Of a stretch of DNA of 7,038 bases, positions 1-5,305 are shown in pieces. The stretch covers positions 1-7,038 of the forward strand of contig JAVBQO010000005.1 in NCBI GenBank assembly GCA_031548885.1, given 5' to 3'. A program made the translations under genes and the position numbers. Position 1 is the stretch's first letter, and each line of letters starts with the position of its first letter. Source of the stretch: JAVBQO01 sp031548885. GTDB lineage: Bacteria; Patescibacteriota; Saccharimonadia; Saccharimonadales; Saccharimonadaceae. The notes below the pieces were generated by a model. That model did not search any database, was not told where the DNA came from, and saw only the letters and a list, made by a program, of their open reading frames with translations.

Positions 1-1
1 A

Positions 2-535
2 GAGTTCCGCGACTTGATCAGCGACATTCCATCCACGAGCACATGGTTCATGACCCCGCGGTCTGGGCTGTGAGCCAACGACCGTGCATGCTTTGAGCTA
101 CTCCAGTTCGCCATAGACGGCCAAGAGCGCAAGATCCGCCGTAGCGAACGAAAGACCGGCCAGACCTACGCCGTGACGATCGGCGACGAGGTGGTGGCGG
201 CGGGGGAGCCGGTAAGAATCAGTCACACGTACAGAACGGTCACGACGAAGGCTTCCCATCGACTGTTCCTGGCGGTCGCGCAGCCGACCAAGGATCTATC
301 CGTAACGCTGGACTACACCGACAGCGACGTCGCGGAGCTGAACGTCACGAACCTCGTGTCAGCCGCCAAACGCGCCCGAGTCCTGACAGCACCAGAGGGA
401 GCAACCAGTAGGGAAGTCACGATCGATGTCCCGGGCTGGCTACTCCCTCCGGCGGAAGTCAGCTACGTCTGGACACTCGCCAGCGAGCTGCCCGCGACAG
501 GCACGCCCGCAACGAGAAGCTCCGACGTGGCCTGA
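2..535 (+). pseudogene. broken or partial GC-rich coding remnant, unknown function
   Basis: One reading frame runs from the left edge to the TGA at 533-535, interrupted only by a TGA at 71-73. The uninterrupted part (74-535) has no early ATG; the first is at 173, in the middle of what reads as continuous protein. The gene therefore probably starts outside the window and has been broken. The peptide is soluble-looking and rich in alternating beta-type stretches (for example LFLAVAQPTKDLSVTLDYTD), with a charged segment (ERKIRRSERK) before them and a Trp/Pro-rich end. I see no catalytic motif and do not recognise the family; the style is actinobacterial. GC is visibly higher than in the genes from 1000 onward, suggesting transferred DNA or a chimeric contig. 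The TGA could also be a sequencing error. Confidence 0.4.
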
Positions 536-569
536 CATCTGGAATCCACGAACCACCGCTCATCTCCGA

Positions 570-938
570 TCACCTCCTTCCTGAGCTGGACCGGAAGGAT
601 GATGTAGAGCGTGCCGTCATCGAACGGTTGCGAAACTGCACGCCCGCTTTCGTGAGCTGTTCGCCAACGTATGTCCGTGACACGCCAAGACCGTCAGCGA
701 TGCTGCGGAGGGTTTCGCCGTTCTCGTACTTACGGATGGCTTCGGCCAACCGCTCGCCGGTCAGCGGACCCGGACGACGCGCACGCGAAGTGCGGCGGTG
801 CGAGTGCGGGTCGCAGTCGGCGGGCACTCTGGCGCTGGATGGCTTCGACGATGCGGCAGAGCGGAACCGCTGCACGTCGGGCGGATCGATCGGGGCGCTC
901 AGTTTTGAGAGTGCGGGGAGGAGCTCCTCCAAAAACAT
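570..938 (-). CDS. possible helix-turn-helix protein fragment (recombinase/resolvase-like HTH)
   Basis: This minus-strand frame of 122 residues has a credible helix-turn-helix at about residues 60-105: GERLAEAIRKYENGETLRSI followed by ADGLGVSRTYVGEQLTKAGV. The pattern (a helix ending in Y-x-x-G-x-x, then hydrophobic-A-x-x-L-G-V-S, then a recognition helix and AGV) matches DNA-binding tails of serine resolvases and related actinobacterial regulators. The first 55 residues are low-complexity Arg/Ser/Pro-rich, and the last 17 or so are Ser/Arg-rich and look out of frame. The HTH may therefore be all that survives of a larger gene. The ATG at 938 lies inside the repeat cluster and has no convincing ribosome site, so the start is uncertain. 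High GC, as in the neighbouring remnant. No recombinase catalytic domain is visible. Confidence 0.4.
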   Translation of the reverse strand: MFLEELLPALSKLSAPIDPPDVQRFRSAASSKPSSARVPADCDPHSHRRTSRARRPGPLTGERLAEAIRKYENGETLRSIADGLGVSRTYVGEQLTKAGVQFRNRSMTARSTSSFRSSSGRR

Positions 939-948
939 CTCAGTTTTG
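898..948. repeat. 10-bp direct repeats flanking a 14-bp palindrome
   Basis: CTCAGTTTTG occurs at 898-907 and again at 939-948 in the same orientation. Between them, GGAGGAGCTCCTCC (917-930) is a perfect 14-bp palindrome. The cluster sits where the GC-rich left flank gives way to the AT-richer core. Paired short subterminal repeats like this are seen at ends of some insertion sequences, such as the IS21 family, or could form an operator for the minus-strand HTH gene. No transposase or target-site duplication is visible, so its role is open. Confidence 0.5.
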
Positions 949-985
949 CACTGGGATTTTTTTGTGGAATTTCGCGGCGTGGACT

Positions 986-991
986 TATAAT
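986..991 (+). promoter_or_regulatory. -10 box of the winged-helix gene (leaderless)
   Basis: A consensus TATAAT ends 6 bases before the ATG at 998. Transcription would start at or beside that ATG, giving a leaderless mRNA. No good -35 was found; TTGTGG at 962-967 with an 18-base spacer is the nearest candidate. Confidence 0.6.
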
Positions 992-997
992 AAAATG

Positions 998-1234
998 ATG
1001 AAAAACAATTCCAACACGATCACCGGCCACATAAACGCAAAAGCGCTCGAGCTGTTGGACAAAAACCCTGAGGGTTTGCGCTGGGTCGATTTGAAATCAA
1101 AAATTAGCGAATCGGATCCGAGCCTGCATCCGAAAACGATCAACGGCTGCGTGTGGAAATTGGTCGAAAACTTCCCGGAACAGGTGTACAAACCCGAAAA
1201 AGGCTTATTCCGTCTGACAAAATATCGTCGCTAA
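998..1234 (+). CDS. small winged-helix (HTH) protein, uncharacterised
   Basis: This 78-residue protein reads as a single winged-helix domain. A first helix (HINAKALELLDKNPEGLRW, about residues 11-29) leads to VDLKSKISESDPSLHPKTIN and then a recognition-type helix (GCVWKLVENFPEQV, about 50-63). A short wing ending in GLFRLTKYR closes it. The L-L-x-x-x-P-E-G-hydrophobic-R-W pattern resembles the small HTH domains found in restriction-type and transcription-associated proteins, so nucleic-acid binding is likely; the target is unknown. The frame is open upstream to 671, but that part is GC-rich flank read in a chance frame. Two ATGs lie at 995 and 998. I chose 998 because it sits 6 bases after the TATAAT, matching the geometry at comEC, the HAD gene and alkD. 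It is 39 bases from comEC, which has its own promoter. Confidence 0.72.
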   Translation: MKNNSNTITGHINAKALELLDKNPEGLRWVDLKSKISESDPSLHPKTINGCVWKLVENFPEQVYKPEKGLFRLTKYRR

Positions 1235-1260
1235 ATTTGCCCGTTTCGCCAAACCTCAGC

Positions 1261-1266
1261 TAAAAT
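1261..1266 (+). promoter_or_regulatory. -10 box of comEC (leaderless)
   Basis: TAAAAT preceded by GC, ending 7 bases before the comEC ATG at 1274. The A of the ATG would be about +1, and no Shine-Dalgarno sequence lies between. No strong -35 element is visible at the usual distance. Confidence 0.6.
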
Positions 1267-1273
1267 TAAACAA

Positions 1274-2830
1274 ATGTCAAAGTTCAGTTCGTTTGGGCAC
1301 AGATTTCGCTATGGCAAAATTCACATTTCGTGGCTGGTCGCGTGGGTTTGCGGCGGCGCTATCGGCGGTGTGGTTTTGTCGCTGCTGCCGGCGCGAAATT
1401 ATTTCGCGTGGCCGATTTGGCTGGTTGTGGCCGGACTATTACTTTTCGTGGTTTTTGCGAAAAAACGCTTTTACATGATAATCTTGGCGCTAATTGCGGG
1501 ATTGTTGATTGGATTATGGCGCGGCACGATCACGCGCGTTGACATGAATTCGTACGCACCGTTTTATGGCCAAACGGTTACGATTTTTGGCGTTGTCGCC
1601 GAAGATCCGGATATTGGCAACAGCGGTGAATACAAAATGAAAGTTTCGCAGGCTGAAATCAACGGCGTCCATTTGTCCGGTCAGATTTGGATAAGTGCGT
1701 CCACGAAATTGGAAATCAAGCGCAGCGACCGGGTCGAAATCAGTGGCAAATTGAAAACCGGATTTGCGAATTTTCCGGCCATGATGACATTCGCAAAAGT
1801 CAAAAATGTCACACGCACCGACATGGCGGATCCGGCGCGTGACGTGCGTGATTGGTTCGGCGAGCAGTTGGCGAAATCTGTGTCGGAACCAGAATCGGAT
1901 CTGGGTATGGGGATTTTGGCGGGCCAAAAGCGTGCGTTGCCGTCCGACATTTCCGACGCGTTTCGCATCGCCGGATTGACGCACATTGTCGTCGCCAGCG
2001 GTTATAATTTGACGATTTTGGTACGATTTTCGCGCCGGTTGTTTGCGAAAGTTTCGCGGTTCGCTGCCGCATCGGGTGCCGGAATATTCGTGTTCGCGTT
2101 TGCGTGCGTGACCGGATTTTCACCGAGTATGACGCGTGCGGCGATCGTTGCCGGACTCAGTTTGTTGACGTGGTATTACGGCCGCAAAACGCATCCGGTT
2201 GTGCTGTTGACATTCGTCGCGGCGCTGACGGTCTTGTACAATCCGTTGTACGCATGGGGTGACGTTGGCTGGTTGATGTCGTTCGGCAGTTTTGTTGGCG
2301 TGATTATGTTGTCGCCGCTGATTCAGGATTATTTTTGGGAAAAGAAAAAGTCTGCAAGATTTGCGAAAAAACCGAAAAACTTACCCGAAAAAATCAAACG
2401 AAAATTGCGAAAACCCGAATCCGAAAAAACCCACCCGATCCGCCAAATTTTCGTCGACACGATGAGCGCACAAATCATGGTCGCGCCGATTATCGCGCTG
2501 TTCATGGGGCAATTTGCGCCGTACGGAATGCTGGCGAATTTGCTGGTTTTGCCGCTGGTGCCGTTCACAATGTTACTGACTTTTTTCGCAGGAATTGCAG
2601 GATGGATTTTGCCCGAAAACTTGGCACAAATTGTCGGTTGGCCGGCGCAGAAATTGCTAGAATACATCATCAATGTCGGGCAATGGGTTTCGGAAATTCC
2701 CGGCGCTTTGCAAAAAGTCCAATTCGGCTGGTTGCCATGCGTGATTTTGTACGCGTTAATTTTCGCGGCCGGTTGGTGGATGTGGCGTGTGACGAAACAC
2801 AAATTTCGCGATGATCAGTTGGTCGAATAA
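1274..2830 (+). CDS. comEC: ComEC/Rec2-family DNA-uptake channel, without metallo-beta-lactamase domain
   Basis: ComEC forms the inner-membrane channel through which single-stranded DNA enters during natural transformation. The 518-residue protein begins with hydrophobic segments (about 18-40, 45-62 and 66-83). An OB-like soluble region follows (about 95-180, starting GQTVTIFGVVAEDPD). The competence core has the family hallmarks: GMGILAGQKRALPSDISDAF (211-230), the HIVVASGYNLTIL stretch (237-249, equivalent to H-L-L-A-x-S-G-x-H), then GFSPSMTRAAIVAGL (281-295) and NPLYAWGDVGWLMSFGS (323-339). A Lys/Arg-rich cytoplasmic loop spans about 355-390, and more membrane helices run to residue 504. 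The protein ends there, so the C-terminal metallo-beta-lactamase domain of Bacillus-type ComEC is absent, as in other short family members. Its separate promoter and leaderless start support the chosen ATG. Confidence 0.93.
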   Translation: MSKFSSFGHRFRYGKIHISWLVAWVCGGAIGGVVLSLLPARNYFAWPIWLVVAGLLLFVVFAKKRFYMIILALIAGLLIGLWRGTITRVDMNSYAPFYGQTVTIFGVVAEDPDIGNSGEYKMKVSQAEINGVHLSGQIWISASTKLEIKRSDRVEISGKLKTGFANFPAMMTFAKVKNVTRTDMADPARDVRDWFGEQLAKSVSEPESDLGMGILAGQKRALPSDISDAFRIAGLTHIVVASGYNLTILVRFSRRLFAKVSRFAAASGAGIFVFAFACVTGFSPSMTRAAIVAGLSLLTWYYGRKTHPVVLLTFVAALTVLYNPLYAWGDVGWLMSFGSFVGVIMLSPLIQDYFWEKKKSARFAKKPKNLPEKIKRKLRKPESEKTHPIRQIFVDTMSAQIMVAPIIALFMGQFAPYGMLANLLVLPLVPFTMLLTFFAGIAGWILPENLAQIVGWPAQKLLEYIINVGQWVSEIPGALQKVQFGWLPCVILYALIFAAGWWMWRVTKHKFRDDQLVE

Positions 2831-2832
2831 AA

Positions 2833-2841
2833 TGCTATAAT
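2833..2841 (+). promoter_or_regulatory. extended -10 promoter of the HAD gene (leaderless)
   Basis: TGCTATAAT is an extended -10 (TGn plus perfect TATAAT). It ends 7 bases before the ATG at 2849 and lies just after the comEC stop. The extended TG motif can make up for the lack of a clear -35. Confidence 0.68.
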
Positions 2842-2848
2842 ATTGGCA

Positions 2849-3472
2849 ATGATCAGGTGGATTTTGTTTGATATCGGCGGCGTTTTGGCCGAGAAAAAGT
2901 CCGACGCGACGTTCGCCGAATTGCTGGCGAGCGAGTTGGAGACAAGCGACTTGCAGCTTGTGCAAAAAATCAATGAACTGCACGAATTCTCGATCGAAAA
3001 CGGCGAAATCTCGGAATTAGAGTTTCCGAAATTTGTGTCCGAAAAGCTTGATTTTGAGTTTCCCGTTGGCTCGGAAAAAGCTTTCGAAAATGCGTACAAA
3101 CGCTATGCATGTCCGAACGAAAAAATGTTGAAACTTGCGAAAAGCCTGCGTAGCCATGGGATGAAAACAGCGATATTGTCGAATACAGCGCCGGCTTATA
3201 CCGCTGTTCATGATGAATTTGGAATCAATAAATCCGACGGTTTTGCGCCGATTATTCGTTCGTATGAAATTGGCGTGATGAAACCGGACTTGATTGCATA
3301 TGAAAAGGCGCTAGCGGTTTTAGCTGCGATGCCAAACGAAGTGATTTTCGTTGATGATTTGGCGGAAAATATTAAGGCAGCTAAAAGTCTGGGTATTTCT
3401 GGAATTCTGCACAAGGATTTTGGCAGAACCGTAGCGGAAATTGACGAAATCATTGCAAGCGAGTCGGCATGA
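2849..3472 (+). CDS. HAD-superfamily hydrolase (subfamily IA-like)
   Basis: A 207-residue haloacid-dehalogenase-fold enzyme, probably a small-molecule phosphatase. Motif I is WILFDIGGVL with the nucleophile Asp8. The usual second Asp is Gly10, as in the FD-x-G/N-x-V subgroup that includes YihX-type sugar phosphatases. Motif II is ILSNT (Ser111), motif III is GVMKPD (Lys145), and motif IV is VIFVDDLAENIKAAKSLGI (Asp169, Asp170). An alpha-helical cap occupies about residues 17-90. The substrate cannot be read from sequence. A TTG at 2843 would give two extra residues, but the ATG at 2849 fits the leaderless spacing from the -10 and begins the first beta strand. The TGA stop overlaps the ATG of the next short frame as ATGA, suggesting translational coupling. 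Confidence 0.9.
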   Translation: MIRWILFDIGGVLAEKKSDATFAELLASELETSDLQLVQKINELHEFSIENGEISELEFPKFVSEKLDFEFPVGSEKAFENAYKRYACPNEKMLKLAKSLRSHGMKTAILSNTAPAYTAVHDEFGINKSDGFAPIIRSYEIGVMKPDLIAYEKALAVLAAMPNEVIFVDDLAENIKAAKSLGISGILHKDFGRTVAEIDEIIASESA

Positions 3473-3654
3473 AGTTAGCAGAACTTGACGGTTGAATCGA
3501 AAAATATGTCTGCAATAACAATGAAAATCCGACGCCGGTCGAAGTAGAAATCGGCGAAACGATGCTATGGACTGCTGGCAACGAAGAGTTAGCTTTTTAC
3601 GAAATTTGTAACCCGCCATATGTTGATGGTCGGTATGGATATTTACCAGATTAA
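3469..3654 (+). pseudogene. short ORF interrupted by in-frame TGA, possibly a decayed or recoded small protein
   Basis: Starting at the ATG that overlaps the HAD stop (ATGA, 3469-3472), a frame of 62 codons runs to TAA at 3652-3654, broken only by TGA at codon 9 (3493-3495). After the TGA it reads as ordinary acidic protein: IEKYVCNNNENPTPVEVEIG, later MLWTAGNEELAFYEICNPPY and a Tyr/Gly-rich end. Codon use resembles the neighbours. TGG to TGA would be a single change, restoring LDGWIEKY. The family is unknown. UGA is a normal stop elsewhere here (HAD, yebC), and I see no bacterial SECIS-like hairpin just after it, so a nonsense mutation or sequencing error is most likely. An internal ATG at 3562 could give about 30 residues. 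The stop shares TTAA with the alkD stop on the other strand. Confidence 0.55.
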
Positions 3655-4364
3655 ATCTCACCGCGCAAATATTTCGCTCGCGTCGGCCGATCGAAATGTT
3701 CAATCGCATAGCGCAGCGTCGTGCGCGGTATCTGGTCGTAATTTTCGCGCAAAAACTCGATAAGCTGGTCGCGACTGACGCGCTTGCCCATTTCGCGCAG
3801 CATCCAGCCGACGGCTTTTTGGATCAAATCGTGATCGTCGCCCAGCAATTTTTTCGCAATCACGATCGTTGGTTCCGAGTCGCCATGAATTAGAAAAAAA
3901 TTAGTCGACACCATCGCAATTCGTCGATCCCACAGCAATTTCGACGCGGCCAATTTGCCAAGCGTCGCCCGTTCGTCCGAATGCTCAAAAATATATCGAC
4001 CAACAATATCGCGACAACTTAGGTCAACCAAATCCCAATTATTTACGAATTTCGTGTTGGTTAAATATTCGCGAAAAATCCGCGCCTGTCGTGCTGCACC
4101 ACTTTTCGCAAATTGGCAATCCCAAACCAGCAACGCGCACATTCGTTCCTCGTGCCACGGACTATGCAAAAGTTCCAGAATCTGGTCATCCGGCAAATCG
4201 CGAAACTTTTTCGCAACGCGGCGAATATTCGGAACGGTAACGCCGATGAATCGGTCGCCTTCGCCGTATTGACCGGCACCGGTTTTGAAAAAGCGCATCA
4301 AATTAGTGGAATTCTCCGTCGTTGCGAAAACGCGCAAATCAGCGCGAATTTGTTCAAGTTTCAT
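3651..4364 (-). CDS. alkD: AlkD-type DNA alkylation repair glycosylase
   Basis: AlkD is a HEAT-repeat-like DNA glycosylase that excises cationic alkylated bases such as N3- and N7-alkylpurines without flipping the base. The 237-residue protein follows the family end to end: FFKTGAGQYGEGDRFIGVTV near the start, NNWDLVD (about 108-114), a second conserved stretch LLWDRRIAMVST (143-154), KAVGWMLREMGKR (183-195) and PRTTLRYAIEHF (213-224). Trp110, Asp114, Arg148 and Trp187 fall at the positions of the lesion-contacting and catalytic residues of Bacillus cereus AlkD, so the enzyme looks active. Twelve codons upstream (to 4400) are open, but the ATG at 4364 starts the conserved region and lies 6 bases from a -10 box, so I use it. 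It is convergent with the HAD side and divergent from yebC. Confidence 0.93.
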   Translation of the reverse strand: MKLEQIRADLRVFATTENSTNLMRFFKTGAGQYGEGDRFIGVTVPNIRRVAKKFRDLPDDQILELLHSPWHEERMCALLVWDCQFAKSGAARQARIFREYLTNTKFVNNWDLVDLSCRDIVGRYIFEHSDERATLGKLAASKLLWDRRIAMVSTNFFLIHGDSEPTIVIAKKLLGDDHDLIQKAVGWMLREMGKRVSRDQLIEFLRENYDQIPRTTLRYAIEHFDRPTRAKYLRGEI

Positions 4365-4370
4365 ACTTAG

Positions 4371-4376
4371 ATTGTA
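4371..4376 (-). promoter_or_regulatory. -10 box of alkD (leaderless)
   Basis: On the minus strand TACAAT (4376 to 4371) ends 6 bases before the alkD ATG at 4364, predicting a leaderless transcript. It is separated by only 5 bases from the yebC -10 box on the other strand. Confidence 0.58.
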
Positions 4377-4378
4377 TC

Positions 4379-4387
4379 TGTTATAAT
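4379..4387 (+). promoter_or_regulatory. extended -10 promoter of yebC
   Basis: TGTTATAAT is an extended -10 with a perfect TATAAT core (4382-4387). Predicted transcription start is near 4394, leaving a 5' untranslated region of about 30 bases. The -35 position would fall on the alkD start codon. Confidence 0.62.
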
Positions 4388-4413
4388 GAAATAAATCCAA
4401 TCAAAATCTGAGC

Positions 4414-4418
4414 GAGGA
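4414..4418 (+). promoter_or_regulatory. ribosome binding site of yebC
   Basis: GAGGA, 6 bases before the ATG at 4425. It marks yebC as a leadered gene, in contrast to alkD and the upstream genes that lack such a site. Confidence 0.7.
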
Positions 4419-4424
4419 ATTTCT

Positions 4425-5135
4425 ATGAGCGGACACAGCAAATGGTCAACCATCAAACGCCAAAAAGGCGCGAACGACGCCAAACGCGGCGCGATTTTTA
4501 CCAAAATCGGCAACCAAATCGCCATCGCGGCACGCAGCGGAACTGACCCCGAAATGAATCCGGCGCTAGCAATGGCTGTCGAAAAAGCCAAGGCTGCCAA
4601 CATGCCGTTGGCCAATATTCAACGCGCTATCGATCGCGTGGCCGACAAATCCGCCGCGCAGCTAGAGGAGATTGTCTACGAAGCGTACGGCCCGGGCGGC
4701 ACGGCGTTTGTCATCGAAGCGGCGACCGACAACCGAAACCGCACATTCCCAGAGGTGAAATCGACGCTGACCAAACACGGCGGCACGATTGCCGAACCGG
4801 GCAGTGTCACGTTCCAATTCGATCGCAAAGGTGTCATCCAAGTCGCAGCGTCCGGCGAGGACGCATTGTTGACGGTTTTGGATGCCGGCGCGGACGACGC
4901 TATTGACGAAAACGGCGAAATCATCGTCTATACCGACCCGAAAGAACTCAACAACGTGCGAAAAGCCATCATCGAATCCGGGCTGAATGTGATCGACGCC
5001 GGGCTGGAATACGTGGCGAAAAACTCCGTCGAGGTAACCGCCGACGTGGCGAAGAAAGTGTTGAATTTGATGGAGCTGCTAGACGACTTAGACGACACGG
5101 TGGCGGTGCACACCAACGCCGACATTGTTGATTGA
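4425..5135 (+). CDS. yebC: YebC/TACO1-family regulator and translation factor
   Basis: This 236-residue protein matches YebC over its whole usual length. The N-terminus MSGHSKWSTIKRQKGANDAK, then RGAIFTKI, is the family signature. It is followed by EMNPALAMAVEKAKAANMPL, YEAYGPGGTAFVIEAATDNR, and FPEVKSTLTKHGG, then the acidic C-terminal part ending in a DDLDDTVAVHTN motif. YebC proteins were long annotated as DNA-binding regulators (PmpR). More recent work on bacterial YebC and mitochondrial TACO1 links the family to relieving ribosome stalling at proline-rich stretches. Which role applies here cannot be told from sequence. It has its own extended -10 promoter and a good ribosome site. It ends with TGA, 65 bases before tRNA-Pro(CGG), with no convincing terminator between. 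Confidence 0.96.
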   Translation: MSGHSKWSTIKRQKGANDAKRGAIFTKIGNQIAIAARSGTDPEMNPALAMAVEKAKAANMPLANIQRAIDRVADKSAAQLEEIVYEAYGPGGTAFVIEAATDNRNRTFPEVKSTLTKHGGTIAEPGSVTFQFDRKGVIQVAASGEDALLTVLDAGADDAIDENGEIIVYTDPKELNNVRKAIIESGLNVIDAGLEYVAKNSVEVTADVAKKVLNLMELLDDLDDTVAVHTNADIVD

Positions 5136-5174
5136 AAAAATATAGCGGAAACACTGGTGGCCAGCACGAAAATA

Positions 5175-5183
5175 TGCTAAAAT
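5175..5183 (+). promoter_or_regulatory. extended -10 promoter of tRNA-Pro(CGG)
   Basis: TGCTAAAAT, an extended -10 ending 17 bases before the mature tRNA end. It predicts a short 5' leader of about 10 bases to be removed by RNase P. No strong -35 is visible. Confidence 0.58.
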
Positions 5184-5200
5184 CTACAACAATGGTGCAA

Positions 5201-5276
5201 CGGGGTGTGGCGCAGTTGGTAGCGCGCGGCGTTCGGGACGCCGAGGTCGTCCGTTCAAGTCGGATCACCCCGACCA
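5201..5276 (+). tRNA. tRNA-Pro, anticodon CGG
   Basis: The sequence folds as a complete 76-base cloverleaf including an encoded 3' CCA. The acceptor stem is CGGGGTG with CACCCCG and the D stem is GCGC with GCGC. The anticodon stem is CGGCG with CGCCG around loop TTCGGGA, giving anticodon CGG (reads CCG). The variable loop is AGGTC and the T stem GTCCG with CGGAT (one G-U pair) around TTCAAGT. It lies 65 bases after yebC and 29 bases before the transpeptidase start. With no terminator after it, it may share a transcript with the transpeptidase gene and be released by RNase processing. Confidence 0.95.
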
Positions 5277-5294
5277 GAATTTATTATTTCATCT

Positions 5295-5302
5295 GGGGAA
5301 AG
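5295..5302 (+). promoter_or_regulatory. ribosome binding site of the L,D-transpeptidase gene
   Basis: GGGGAAAG, purine-rich and Shine-Dalgarno-like, whose GGGG ends 7 bases before the ATG at 5306. It supports that start. A weak TATTAT at 5282-5287 might serve as a separate -10 but is not convincing. Confidence 0.55.
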
Positions 5303-5305
5303 TAA

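Noticed and set aside
481..630. Plus frame reading RHARNEKLRRGLTSGIHEPP and onward to ERAVIERLRN
   Set aside because: It looks somewhat protein-like and could be another remnant in the mosaic flank, but has no start, no recognisable family, and overlaps two other candidate frames.
628..990. Plus-strand ORF of 120 residues opposite the HTH frame
   Set aside because: No domain-like pattern; Arg/Ser-rich composition is typical of antisense reading of GC-rich coding DNA.
671..994. Upstream extension of the winged-helix ORF to the ATG at 671
   Set aside because: The extension is Arg-rich, overlaps the opposite-strand HTH frame, lies in GC-rich flank and crosses the repeat cluster and promoter; the -10 box places the start at 998.
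3493..3540. Selenocysteine insertion at the in-frame TGA
   Set aside because: No stem-loop with a suitable apical loop is visible in the bases just after the TGA, and the short protein has no redox-family look.
4365..4400. Longer alkD start at 4400 (12 extra residues)
   Set aside because: The extension covers the alkD -10 box and the yebC promoter, and the family alignment begins at the ATG at 4364.
5136..5170. Possible terminator after yebC (CTGG-TGG-CCAG)
   Set aside because: The stem is only 4 bp with a 3-base loop and no following T run.
4969..5268. Minus-strand ORF starting MIRLERTTSASRTPRATN
   Set aside because: Its start is antisense to tRNA-Pro(CGG) and the rest is antisense to yebC; a tRNA shadow.
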